A DNA stretch of 64,000 nucleotides from Halieaceae bacterium (GTDB taxonomy: Bacteria; Pseudomonadota; Gammaproteobacteria; Pseudomonadales; Halieaceae). Under the pieces are notes generated by a model, which saw nothing but the letters and a program-made list of their open reading frames with translations, was not told the origin of the DNA and did not search any database. This document shows, in pieces, positions 37,450 through 48,030 of the stretch (position 1 is the stretch's first letter; each line of letters starts with the position of its first letter). The DNA is taken from contig JANQLM010000045.1 of the NCBI GenBank assembly GCA_028280635.1, positions 38,314-102,313 of the forward strand, in the 5' to 3' direction. Position numbers and translations under genes: made by a program.

Positions 37450-38319
37450 TCAATCGGGCAAGCGAGACTTGACCAAGCTGGGACTGAAGCCAAAGTGCTC
37501 TTTAAAGGCAGTAGAGAGAGCATTTGGTGTATAGCCCACAAGATAAGCGGCCTCCTGGACGCTTGCGCCGCCCTCCAGTGCGGCCGCCGCAACCTCCATG
37601 CGTCGACGAACAAGATATTGACCGATGGACTCGCCGAAGGTTGAGCGAAATGAGGCAGTCATGGTCCGCACACCCAGGCCGTTACGCCGCGCCAGGTCAC
37701 CAAGCAGATTAGGCTGCCCCAGGTTCGCCTCGAGGTCATCGCGTACGCGATAAGCGTAGCGTTCGGCGCAGCCAGTCTGCCCTGGACTGCATACCTCGCC
37801 GAAGTGGGCTGCCACAGTTGCGGTCAACTCAAGGCCGCGCGCCTGCAGCAGGTTTTTCCGGATGGCGCTCACCTCAGTGTTCAGTAGGCCTGTGAGCCTT
37901 GGTACGGCGCCGAGAACCGGGCCCTCAATGGTGAGAAGCCGACGGCCCTTCGTATGCAAGATAATCGTCTGAATGACAGCGTCGTCCCGGTCCACTTCCT
38001 CGAGGGGGAGATAATAAGAAAAGGCGCGAATGGGGCCGCCAGCGTTATAGGTGTCAAAGCGCGCGCCTCCCTCGGGAACAAATAGCGCAGAGACAATAGC
38101 CCCGCATGTGACGAATCCACCAAATTCGTCAGAGTGGCCAGAACTGTTTGCGATTGCACAGGAGAGATGCAGACCAGCGGGCAGCTCGGCTTCGACCTTC
38201 CCTGGTGGTCCACTGAGCCGGGCCGAGTGACTGACCACGCCACCATCGAGCTCAGCCAGATCATTGCTTAACTGCACCCTGCGCGTGAAGTCGGAAAACG
38301 CTTCGAGCTTTTTCTCCAT
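37450..38319 (-). CDS. AraC family regulator, PchR-like
   Basis: This 289-residue protein has a C-terminal AraC HTH pair (LLGDLARRNGLGVRTMTASFR and VQEAAYLVGYTPNALSTAFKE). The N-terminal half, with LPAGLHLSCAIANS and FSYYLPLEEVD, is of the PchR type that senses ferric siderophores. The gene lies 94 bases before the TonB receptor on the same strand, the usual siderophore-locus pairing. Ligand not identifiable. Confidence 0.85.
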   Translation of the reverse strand: MEKKLEAFSDFTRRVQLSNDLAELDGGVVSHSARLSGPPGKVEAELPAGLHLSCAIANSSGHSDEFGGFVTCGAIVSALFVPEGGARFDTYNAGGPIRAFSYYLPLEEVDRDDAVIQTIILHTKGRRLLTIEGPVLGAVPRLTGLLNTEVSAIRKNLLQARGLELTATVAAHFGEVCSPGQTGCAERYAYRVRDDLEANLGQPNLLGDLARRNGLGVRTMTASFRSTFGESIGQYLVRRRMEVAAAALEGGASVQEAAYLVGYTPNALSTAFKEHFGFSPSLVKSRLPD

Positions 38320-38437
38320 AGCAAAGTGCTATCAACCGAAAGTTAAAGCCCATGATGGTTGAAAGAAGCAGGGCTGTGAAGCTTCAATGCGATAGTGGTC
38401 GCAATCTGTTGAACTGGGCCTCACGGCGATGGGTTTG

Positions 38438-38819
38438 AGTTGGCGTGACGATTGCGGCCTCGCGGCCGCTACCAGACGGATTGATCGGAACAGGCTTGGG
38501 CCTGTTCCGACCCTTCGGGCGTCCTCGCGCGCTTTGCGCGCTGCGGGCATCCAAAATACTCCTTCGGTACCAGCATCGGGGGCGGATTGATGATTACGGC
38601 CTTTGGGCCGTACTCACCCCTTCGGGGCGTCCTCGGCCTGCGGCCTGCGGGCGTCCAGATTGCTCGTATGAGTTGGCATGACGACTGCGGCCTTGCGGCC
38701 GCAGCCAGCCGGATTGATCAGAACACCCTTTGGGGTGTTCTGACCCTTCGGGCGTCCTCGCGCGCTTTGCGCACTGCGGGCGTCTTGAATGCTCCTGTGG
38801 TCGCATTCAATCGAACAGC
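38438..38819. repeat. tRNA-Val downstream repeats with covarying hairpins
   Basis: This is a group of related units downstream of the minus-strand tRNA-Val. The 11-base piece CCAGGCGGATT of the tRNA 3' half (38894-38904) recurs as CCAGACGGATT at 38472, a partial GGCGGATT at 38581, and CCAGCCGGATT at 38705. Each is followed by a hairpin (38487-38508, 38595-38612, 38720-38741) and by a CTTCGGG...CGTCCTCG...GCGGGC block. The first and third units are the closest pair. No convincing coding frame; translations are shadows of the repeats. Confidence 0.8.
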
Positions 38820-38847
38820 GGTTCGAATCTGGCACCTACTCCCGCCA
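38820..38847 (+). other. tRNA 3'-end-like remnant
   Basis: The plus strand shows GGTTCGAATC, a T-loop-like sequence, and CCGCCA, an acceptor end, just before the shared terminator. No anticodon arm or acceptor partner exists upstream, and the T-stem pairs poorly. It looks like the broken end of a convergent tRNA gene. Confidence 0.4.
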
Positions 38848-38850
38848 AAC

Positions 38851-38882
38851 AAAAAGGCCCACTCAAAAGAGTGGGCCTTTTT
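38851..38882. terminator. Bidirectional terminator of tRNA-Val
   Basis: A perfect 14-base-pair stem, AAAAAGGCCCACTC and its complement, has a four-base loop with U-tracts in both directions. On the minus strand it starts four bases past the tRNA-Val CCA. Confidence 0.9.
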
Positions 38883-38885
38883 GTT

Positions 38886-38962
<77 letters not shown>

Positions 38963-38989
38963 GTTGTTCAGGGCTGGCGATTATATAGA

Positions 38990-41026
<2,037 letters not shown>

Positions 41027-41094
41027 GCTGACTCGACGGCAGATCGCGGAAACCCGCCATTATCGGCGATTTGGCCGCCGAAGGCATGCCTGTA

Positions 41095-42954
41095 TCAGAT
41101 ATTACTGCCCTGGCTGCCGCGGCCGGCGCCGAGATCGGCGCTGCTCATGATGATGTCCCGATAGCTGCCGCCGGCGGGAATCATCGGGTAGACGTTTTCC
41201 TCGGCCTCGACAATCACATCGAGCACATAGGGTTCCGCCGGATCGGCCAGCATGCGCTGGTAGGCGGCCTCCAGGTCTTCCGGCCGGCTCACCCGTTCAC
41301 CCTTCACGCGGTAACCCGCCGCGATGGTGGGGAAATCCGGGTAGATATCCCTCTCCCCCGCTGCTTTCACCGCCATGGGGTCTGCCATGCCGGAGTCGGC
41401 CCGGTGGCCGTCGTAGATCATGTCCTGCCACTGGCGCACCATGCCCAGCCACTGGTTGTTGATCACCACCACCTTGACCCCAATGCCGTAGCGGCGGCAG
41501 GTCGCCAGCTCCTGCACCGTCATGTTGAGGGAGCCATCACCATCGATATCGATTACCTGCCGCTCCGGGCAGGCCACCTTGGCGCCAATGGCCGCAGGCA
41601 GGCCATAGCCCATGGTGCCGAAGCCGGAACTGGACAGGAATGAGCGGGTGCGCGCGCTGCGGTAGTGCTGCATGGCCCACATCTGGTGCTGCCCCACGCC
41701 CAGGCTGACGATGGCCTCACCCCGCGTCATATCGCTGAGCAGGCGAATGGCGTACTGGGGGCTGATGGCGGCTTTCTCGGGAACCTCAAACGGGAACTCT
41801 TCCCGCAGGCCGGCCAGATACTCGAGCCAGTCTTCATGCCCGGTACAGCCTGCGCAGTCGATCAGCTGGGCCAGCGCGGGCCGGATATCGGCGCAGATAG
41901 GCAGAGTGACCAGCTTGTTCTTGTTGAGCTCGTTGCGGTCGATATCGATATGAATGATTTTGCCGTCGGCGATAAAGCGCTCCACGTTGCCGGTCACCCG
42001 GTCGTCGAAGCGCACCCCCACCGCCAGCACCAGGTCGGCCTCGTTGACTGCCACATTGGCGTACTTCGAGCCATGCATACCCAGGCAGTGCAGGGCCAGG
42101 GGATGGTCGGGGGGAAAAATACCATGGCCCATCACCGTGGTGGCCACCGGGCACTGGAGCTTTTCCGCCAGCGCCACCAGCAGCTCCGGGCAGTCGGCGG
42201 AAACGATGCCGCCGCCGGCATAGATCACCGGGCGCTGTGCTTCGGACAGCAGGCGGCAGGCTTCCTCGAGCTGGTTGGCGGCCAGCCCGCCGATACCGGC
42301 CTCCGGCGGCTCGATCACCGCGGGAATACGCGGCGGCGTGTAATTGCCCTCGGCATCCTTGGGATAGTGCTGCTGGATATCCTTGGGAATATCGATCAGC
42401 ACCGGCCCGGGGCGGTTGCCCCCTGCCAGGGCAAACGCCTCTCGCACCACTTCGGGAATATCAGTGACCCGCCGCACCAGGTAGTTCTTCTTGGTAATCG
42501 GCTTAGTAATCCCGACGATATCCACTTCCTGAAAGGCGTTCTTGCCCAGCAGCGGCGAAGGTACGTTGCCGGTGATGGCGACGATGGGTGTGGAATCGCT
42601 GTTGGCGTCGGCGATGCCGGTCACCAGGTTGGTGGCACCGGGGCCGGACGTAGCCAGGCATACCCCGACTTTGCCACTGGCGCGGGCATAGCCCTGGGCC
42701 GCGTGGGCGGCGCCCTGCTCGTGCTCCGTGCGCACGCAGTGAATGCCGAACTGGCCCAGCACGTCGAAGATTTCCAGGTTGGCCCCGCCCGGGTAACCGA
42801 ACAGGGTATCCACCCCTTCGGCCTGCAGGGCCCTGGCCAGCAACTGGGCCCCCTTCAGGGCCTCGGCGCGGTGCTCGGGCTTGAGATCTTCGAGGGCGCC
42901 GCCAGTGACGGTGCTTTCGCTTTTATAGGTGACGTTGTCATCAGCGGCCTGCAT
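41095..42954 (-). CDS. ilvB: Acetolactate synthase large subunit, biosynthetic type
   Basis: The protein is 619 residues. The TPP-enzyme N-domain is YPGGANLEIFDVLGQFGIHCVRTEHEQGAAH with the catalytic Glu, and the FAD/central domain includes LAVGVRFDDRVTGN. The TPP/Mg motif is DIDGDGSLNMTVQELATC with NNQWLGMVRQWQ. It makes acetolactate or acetohydroxybutyrate for branched-chain amino acids. About 40 residues precede the usual start. No ilvN regulatory subunit gene lies next to it. It is 11 bases after ilvE, so the two form an operon. Confidence 0.93.
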   Translation of the reverse strand: MQAADDNVTYKSESTVTGGALEDLKPEHRAEALKGAQLLARALQAEGVDTLFGYPGGANLEIFDVLGQFGIHCVRTEHEQGAAHAAQGYARASGKVGVCLATSGPGATNLVTGIADANSDSTPIVAITGNVPSPLLGKNAFQEVDIVGITKPITKKNYLVRRVTDIPEVVREAFALAGGNRPGPVLIDIPKDIQQHYPKDAEGNYTPPRIPAVIEPPEAGIGGLAANQLEEACRLLSEAQRPVIYAGGGIVSADCPELLVALAEKLQCPVATTVMGHGIFPPDHPLALHCLGMHGSKYANVAVNEADLVLAVGVRFDDRVTGNVERFIADGKIIHIDIDRNELNKNKLVTLPICADIRPALAQLIDCAGCTGHEDWLEYLAGLREEFPFEVPEKAAISPQYAIRLLSDMTRGEAIVSLGVGQHQMWAMQHYRSARTRSFLSSSGFGTMGYGLPAAIGAKVACPERQVIDIDGDGSLNMTVQELATCRRYGIGVKVVVINNQWLGMVRQWQDMIYDGHRADSGMADPMAVKAAGERDIYPDFPTIAAGYRVKGERVSRPEDLEAAYQRMLADPAEPYVLDVIVEAEENVYPMIPAGGSYRDIIMSSADLGAGRGSQGSNI

Positions 42955-42965
42955 AGCGCGGTGGC

Positions 42966-44033
42966 TCAGTTGACCGGGAGGATCCAGCCGAAGGGATCGT
43001 CGCGATCACCGTATTGCAGGGCCATCAGCTCATCGAACAGGCGCTGGGCCACGGGGCCGGTCTGGTTGCCGTTGATTTCGTACTCCTTGCCACGCATGGC
43101 CATCAGGCCAACGGGTGAGACCACCGCCGCGGTACCGCAGCCGAATACCTCAGTGATTTTGCCGCTCTCGATGTCGGCCAGTATCTCGAAGATATCCAGG
43201 CGTGCCTCTTCCACCTCATACCCCAGGGTCGGCGCCAGCTTGAGCAGCGAATCCCGGGTAATCCCCGGCAGAATGGAGCCGCTCAGCGCCGGGGTCTTGA
43301 TCAGTGAGCCCTCGTAGACGAAACAGATATTCATGGCGCCCACCTCTTCAACGTGGCGACCCTCGATCGCATCAAGCCACAGCACCTGGGTGTAACCATT
43401 GCGGGCGACTTCCTCGCTGACATAAAGGCTGGCGGAATAGTTGCCGCCGGTTTTGGCTTCGCCCACCCCGCCCTTCACGGCGCGACGCATTTCGTCGGAC
43501 ACGTAGACGGAGACCGGGTTAAAGCCCTCGGGATAATAGGGACCTGCCGGTCCGGTGATGATGAAATGCATGTAGCTGGCCGCCGCGCCCAGGCCCAGCT
43601 TGGGCGTGGTGGCAATCATGGCCGGGCGGATATACAGCGATGAGCCCTCGTCCGAGGGTACCCAGGCCTGATCCAGGGCCACCAGCGCTTTAAGGGCCTC
43701 CACATGAAAGCCCTCTTCCACCAGAGGCATCACCATGCGGCTGGCAGAGCGGTTGAAGCGTGCGGCATTGGCATTCGGGCGGAACAGGTTGATGCCGCCA
43801 TCCTTGCGGCGGTAGGCCTTGAGGCCTTCGAAGATCTCCTGGCTGTAGTGCAGCACCGCCGCGGCCGGGTGCAGAGACAGGTTTCCAAAGGGGCGGATTT
43901 CGGCATCGTGCCAGCCCTGCCCCTCATCATAAACCTGGGTAAACATATGATCGGCGAAGCCTGTTCCGAAGGAATACTGCGCCGGGCACTGCCCGCGCTC
44001 CGCTTCAGGCAACGCCTTGATAGTGATGCTCAT
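42966..44033 (-). CDS. ilvE: Branched-chain amino acid aminotransferase
   Basis: This 355-residue PLP fold-type IV enzyme is of the longer, eukaryote-like BCAT branch: FGTGFADHMFTQVYDEGQGWHDAEI, HYSQEIFEGLKAYR and SLYIRPAMIATTPKLG. The PLP-lysine is in AKTGGNYSASLY, and EVFGCGTAAVVSPVG follows. It completes Leu, Ile and Val synthesis or starts their breakdown. Directly upstream of ilvB on the same strand. Confidence 0.96.
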   Translation of the reverse strand: MSITIKALPEAERGQCPAQYSFGTGFADHMFTQVYDEGQGWHDAEIRPFGNLSLHPAAAVLHYSQEIFEGLKAYRRKDGGINLFRPNANAARFNRSASRMVMPLVEEGFHVEALKALVALDQAWVPSDEGSSLYIRPAMIATTPKLGLGAAASYMHFIITGPAGPYYPEGFNPVSVYVSDEMRRAVKGGVGEAKTGGNYSASLYVSEEVARNGYTQVLWLDAIEGRHVEEVGAMNICFVYEGSLIKTPALSGSILPGITRDSLLKLAPTLGYEVEEARLDIFEILADIESGKITEVFGCGTAAVVSPVGLMAMRGKEYEINGNQTGPVAQRLFDELMALQYGDRDDPFGWILPVN

Positions 44034-44121
44034 TACGAATTACGACCGTGTACTCAATTCCCTGAGGGGGAGATGTTACCGATCATACCCGGGGGGTACC
44101 AGCACCCCGGGGCGGGACTAG

Positions 44122-44985
44122 TTACAGAATTACGGTGCGGTGGCCGTTGAGCTGCACCCGCTCCTCGCAGTGCAGGCGCACCGCCTGGGACAGCGCCGTA
44201 GCCTCAATGTCGTGGCCCAGGTGGATCATCTGCTCCACCGTCACCTCGTGGTCGATGGGGCGGACTTCCTGGGAGATGATCGGCCCCTCATCGAGGTCGG
44301 ATGTCACATAGTGGGCGGTAGCCCCAATCACCTTCACCCCGCGGTCGTAGGCCTGGTGGTAGGGCTTGGCACCCTTGAAGCCCGGCAGAAAGGAATGGTG
44401 GATGTTGATTGCCCTGCCCTCCAGCTTCATGCACATCTCGTTGGAGAGAATCTGCATATAGCGCGCCAGCACCAGCAGGTCGGCATTCAGTTCCTCCATG
44501 ACATCGAGCATCTGCGCCTCCTGCTGGGGCTTGGTTTCGGGTGTTATGGGCAAATGGTAGTAGGGCAAGCCATACCATTCGGCCATCGATTGGCAATCCG
44601 GATGGTTGCTGACCACACCGACAATACGTGCCGGCAGCGCCCCCGAGCGCCACTTATTGAGCAGCACGCTCAGACAGTGGTCGTACTTCGACACGGCCAC
44701 CAGCACCCTCGGCAACTCGGATTCACAGCGCAGCTGGTAGCTGGCTTTGAACTCACTGGCGAAGGCATCAAATTCAGCGCGAAATTCGCCGATAGACTTC
44801 GTCATCTGGCGGTCGTCGAAAACGCAGCGCAGATGGAAGGTATCGGTGACCGGGTCGGAATAGTTCGAGACCTCGACAATGAAGGCACAGGCATCCAGCA
44901 GCACCCCCGTGGAGCGCGCCACGACACCAATGCGGTCCGGGCACTGGAAGGAGAGAATATAGCGCTGGCTTTCTGGCTGTGTCAT
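44122..44985 (-). CDS. purU: Formyltetrahydrofolate deformylase
   Basis: The protein is 287 residues from the ATG at 44985, chosen to match the family length; an in-frame upstream ATG at 45012 adds nine unconserved residues. The N-terminal ACT domain is YILSFQCPDRIGVVARSTG. The formyltransferase-like C-domain has the catalytic Asn-His-Asp: VGVVSNHP, INIHHSFLPGF and GATAHYVTSDLDEGPII. It releases formate from 10-formyl-THF, supplying formate for purine synthesis and balancing the C1 pool. Confidence 0.95.
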   Translation of the reverse strand: MTQPESQRYILSFQCPDRIGVVARSTGVLLDACAFIVEVSNYSDPVTDTFHLRCVFDDRQMTKSIGEFRAEFDAFASEFKASYQLRCESELPRVLVAVSKYDHCLSVLLNKWRSGALPARIVGVVSNHPDCQSMAEWYGLPYYHLPITPETKPQQEAQMLDVMEELNADLLVLARYMQILSNEMCMKLEGRAINIHHSFLPGFKGAKPYHQAYDRGVKVIGATAHYVTSDLDEGPIISQEVRPIDHEVTVEQMIHLGHDIEATALSQAVRLHCEERVQLNGHRTVIL

Positions 44986-45118
44986 AGCGAGTTTTCCGTC
45001 TAAAGTGGCCATAATTCGCCATCCGCGGCCCCCAGGTCCACCGAGCCTACCCGCCCTGAAATTGCCCTTGACCGCTATAGGGCGGATCATTAGTATACGC
45101 GGCCTCCAACGAGTTCAT

Positions 45119-45194
45119 TCCGCCTTAGCTCAGTTGGTAGAGCAACTGACTGTTAATCAGTGGGTCGCTGGTTCGAGCCCAGCAGGCGGAGCCA
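45119..45194 (+). tRNA. tRNA-Asn (anticodon GTT)
   Basis: The gene is 76 bases with encoded CCA. The acceptor stem TCCGCCT pairs with AGGCGGA, the anticodon loop CTGTTAA lies on a CTGA-type stem, and the T-arm is CTGGTTCGAGCCCAG. Anticodon GTT. Confidence 0.96.
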
Positions 45195-45204
45195 AACATG
45201 AAAG

Positions 45205-45230
45205 AACCCGGCCATCGGCCGGGTTTTTTT
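45205..45230 (+). terminator. Terminator of tRNA-Asn
   Basis: A nine-base-pair stem AACCCGGCC/GGCCGGGTT with a three-base loop and a T-run begins 11 bases after the tRNA. Confidence 0.9.
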
Positions 45231-45253
45231 ATGTTCGCCTGTCTGGGCGAGAA

Positions 45254-45659
45254 GAGCCCAGCAGGGTGAGCGCGGGGCTGTCTGCGAGCACTGCTCGCAG
45301 CCGCGCGAACGACCGCGGCGATACAGCGCCGCGGGCCGGGGGAGCCTACCGGTCCGCAGGACCGGCAACGTCATGCCAACTCACTTCTGGAAAGTGATTT
45401 CCCCAGGCACCGCCAGGCGCCTCTCGAACGCCCTCGGCCATGCAGGGCCGCGGGCCGGAGGGGCCAACCGGTCCGCAGGACCGGTAACCTCATGCCAACT
45501 CACTTCTGGAAAGCGCTTTCCCCAAGCACCGCCAGGCGCCTCTCGAATGCCCTCGGCCATGCAGCGCCGCGGGCCGGTGGAGCCAACCGGTCCGCAGGAC
45601 CGGCAACCTCATGCCAACTCACTTCTGGAAAGTGATTTCCCCAGGGCGCCACCAGGCCA
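45254..45659. repeat. tRNA-Asn downstream tandem repeats, 119-base period
   Basis: Next to the terminator, GAGCCCAGCAGG repeats 12 bases of the tRNA T-arm. Hairpins at 45282-45300 and 45313-45334 follow. Then come three tandem units of 119 bases (starting 45338, 45457 and 45576, the last cut short by the neighbouring gene). Each opens with a variant of the tRNA 3' end GGCGGAGCCAA (GGTGGAGCCAA in the third) and contains the hairpin CCGGTCCGCAGGACCGG. ATGCCAACTCACTTCTGGAAA is common to all three. No coding potential is seen. Confidence 0.85.
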
Positions 45660-46430
45660 CTATTGCGCCAGGAATCCACCATCGACGGGGTAGACCGCGC
45701 CATTGCAGAAACTCGCGGCATCGCTGGCAAGGAAAGCGACCAGTGCCGCTACCTCTTCATTGGTGGCGTAGCGGTTCATGGGGTTAAGCGCTGCAAAACC
45801 AGCCCTGGCCGCCTCGGGCTGGCCCGGCACAGCTTGCTGTTCTATGGACCGCATCATGTCGTTGTCGACCGGGGCAGGCGCGACTGCGTTCACGCGGACC
45901 TTCGATTCTGCGAGCTCCTGCGCGGCAACCTGCACAAGGCCGATGAGAGCGTGCTTGCTGGCACTGTAGGCACCCAGCCCGGCAACGCCGACCAGGCCTG
46001 CTACCGAAGAGGAGACGACGATTGCACCACCTCCCCGGGAACTCATTGCCGGCGCAGCATGCTTTATAGACAGCCAGGTCCCGCGCACATTGGTTTGCAA
46101 CACCTGGTCGAACTCTGCCTGTTCCAACTCGACCATTGGCTTGATGCTGCCCTCAAATCCGGCATTCGCAAACAACACGTCCACACCGCCAAAGCGCTGC
46201 ACCGTTTCACCTATAAATCGCCTGGTGTCTTCCTCGCTGCTGATATCTGCTGCGCAGACCGCCAGTGAGTCGCCGCCGCTCAGCGCCGCGGCAACCGACG
46301 CCAGTTTGTCCTCTGTGCGAGACACCAACATGACACAGGCACCGGCATCGAGAAACGCCCGCGCAACCGCCTGGCCGATCCCGCCAGTTGCTCCGGTTAC
46401 CAATGCCACTTTTCCCGCCATTGCTGTCAT
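45660..46430 (-). CDS. SDR family oxidoreductase
   Basis: This 256-residue classical short-chain dehydrogenase has the cofactor motif VTGATGGIGQA, NAGFEG as the NNAG-like motif, the catalytic Ser in VVSSSVAG, YSASKHA, and the C-terminal NGAVYPVDGGF. It most likely oxidises an alcohol or reduces a ketone in the pathway of this cluster. Its start overlaps the end of the PPDK-like gene by four bases, so it closes the minus-strand operon. Confidence 0.92.
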   Translation of the reverse strand: MTAMAGKVALVTGATGGIGQAVARAFLDAGACVMLVSRTEDKLASVAAALSGGDSLAVCAADISSEEDTRRFIGETVQRFGGVDVLFANAGFEGSIKPMVELEQAEFDQVLQTNVRGTWLSIKHAAPAMSSRGGGAIVVSSSVAGLVGVAGLGAYSASKHALIGLVQVAAQELAESKVRVNAVAPAPVDNDMMRSIEQQAVPGQPEAARAGFAALNPMNRYATNEEVAALVAFLASDAASFCNGAVYPVDGGFLAQ

Positions 46431-48028
46431 TGTCTGCCTCCACTGTTACTGTTGCTTTCACTGACCGCCCCGCCCGCGGCCGTATCAAGCTCGCGCGCCC
46501 ATGCCCTGAGTGTCTCAAGGAAAGGATCGTGCTCGCGGCCTGACGTGATGTCACCGAGATAGACCACGCCGGAAGCGCCATCAATGGATATGCGCGCGCC
46601 GGCTTCAACGCGAACGCCACCTACCGTAAAGCCCGCCTCATCAAGCTCAATCGTTTCAGCGCCCACCACTGCGGGCAGACCCCAGCCGCGGGCAACCACA
46701 GCCGCGTGGCTCATCAAGCCGCCCAATGTGGTCAAAACGCCGCGCGCTACCGACATACCGTGCACATCAGCGGGTGAGGTTTCCCGCCGCACCAGCACAA
46801 GCTCTGCCTGCTCATCAGCTTCCACCGCTTCCACCGCGCTCTCCGAAGACAGCACCACGGCACCGGTGGCAGTCCCGGGAGAAGCTGGCAGCCCGGTGGC
46901 AATGGCCTTCCCATCTATCACCTGCTCTGCGAGCGAGCGCTTTCCAGACAGCAGTTCGGGATCAACCCTGGCCAGCGCCTGCGCGCGGTCAACGTCGAAA
47001 TCGGCGTCTTCTGCCAGTTCCACGGCAATACGCAGCCCGGCGGCCGGGCTGCGTTTGCCCACCCGCGCCTGCAGCACCCAAAGTCGACCGCGCTCGACGG
47101 TGAACTCCACGTCGACCATGTCCTGGTAATGGTGCTCCAGCAAACGGCTGACTTGCGCCAGTTCCTCATAGGCCGCCGGTATCACATCAGCCAGTTCATG
47201 AATCGGCCTGGTGGCGGCCACGCCCGCGACGACGTCCTCTCCCTGGGCCTGTGCCATCCAATCGCCGGTCAGTTCGGGCTCGCCGGTAGAGGGATTGCGG
47301 GAAAACAGGACGCCGGTTCCCGACCGGGCGTCGAAGTTGCCGAACACCATGGCCTGCACGGTAACCGCCGTCCCCATGTCCTCCGGCAGTCCCTCACGCT
47401 GCCGGTAGGCGCGCGCCGTCTCGCTGTCACGAGACTTGAACACGGCGCCAATAGCCATATGCAACAACGTCTTCGCATCGCCCAACACCGCTTCACCGAC
47501 AGCCGCCGCCACCTGGGCGTAGACTTCGTCCGTCGCCGCCTGCAACGCGTCGACGTCGGCGAGGTCGACGCTGCGGTGTGGCACTTCCTGCCCCAGAACC
47601 GCACGGGCAAACATCTCCAGGAAGCGTCGGTATGAATCGAGTGCAAATGCCCGGTTGCCGCTCTGTACCGCGAGACCCTCCACCGTCTCAGGTGTCAGCC
47701 CCACGTTGAGAATCGTTTCCATCATGCCCGGCATAGACACCGCGGCGCCAGAGCGAACTGCAACCAGCAGCGGATCAGCCGGATTGCCAAAGCCACGACC
47801 GAGGGTGTGGTGGAGACTTTCCAACTCGAGATCGATGGCCGCCAGGATCTCCGCCGTCAGGCCTTCGTGATCGTAAACAGCGTTGTAGTCACAACCAATA
47901 GTAAACCCGGGCGGCGTGGGTAGACCCAGTTCCCGGGTCATCGTCCATAGGCTGGCGCCCTTGCCCCCGACAAGACTGGCAACATCTGCCAGCGTTCCCG
48001 CATGCTCGCAGTCGAAGCGGTACAACAC
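46427..48028 (-). CDS. PPDK-like protein lacking the PEP/pyruvate domain
   Basis: The protein is 533 residues from a GTG at 48028 with GGAGG seven bases upstream. The ATP-grasp domain is that of pyruvate phosphate dikinase: GGKGASLWTM, LPTPPGFTI, VAVRSGAAVSMPGMMETILN, VLFSRNPSTGEPE and LWVLQARVGKRS. Then comes a swivelling phosphohistidine domain with GLMSHAAVVARGWGLPAVVG, the central His being the phosphate carrier. The protein ends there; the TIM barrel that binds PEP/pyruvate in PPDK is absent. It therefore probably phosphorylates its own His from ATP and passes phosphate to another acceptor, perhaps through the partner encoded two bases upstream. Phenylphosphate synthase and rifampicin phosphotransferase are precedents. 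Confidence 0.85.
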   Translation of the reverse strand: MLYRFDCEHAGTLADVASLVGGKGASLWTMTRELGLPTPPGFTIGCDYNAVYDHEGLTAEILAAIDLELESLHHTLGRGFGNPADPLLVAVRSGAAVSMPGMMETILNVGLTPETVEGLAVQSGNRAFALDSYRRFLEMFARAVLGQEVPHRSVDLADVDALQAATDEVYAQVAAAVGEAVLGDAKTLLHMAIGAVFKSRDSETARAYRQREGLPEDMGTAVTVQAMVFGNFDARSGTGVLFSRNPSTGEPELTGDWMAQAQGEDVVAGVAATRPIHELADVIPAAYEELAQVSRLLEHHYQDMVDVEFTVERGRLWVLQARVGKRSPAAGLRIAVELAEDADFDVDRAQALARVDPELLSGKRSLAEQVIDGKAIATGLPASPGTATGAVVLSSESAVEAVEADEQAELVLVRRETSPADVHGMSVARGVLTTLGGLMSHAAVVARGWGLPAVVGAETIELDEAGFTVGGVRVEAGARISIDGASGVVYLGDITSGREHDPFLETLRAWARELDTAAGGAVSESNSNSGGRQ

Positions 48029-48030
48029 GC

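Noticed and set aside
38438..38846. Small proteins in both strands of the tRNA-Val repeat region
   Set aside because: The frames only translate the hairpin repeats and show no conserved protein pattern or ribosome sites.
41665..43317. Open frame of 550 codons opposite ilvB
   Set aside because: Antisense shadow of ilvB with no recognisable motif and no ribosome site.
45254..45659. CRISPR array
   Set aside because: The 119-base units are nearly identical throughout, with no alternation of short repeat and unique spacer, and no cas genes are present.
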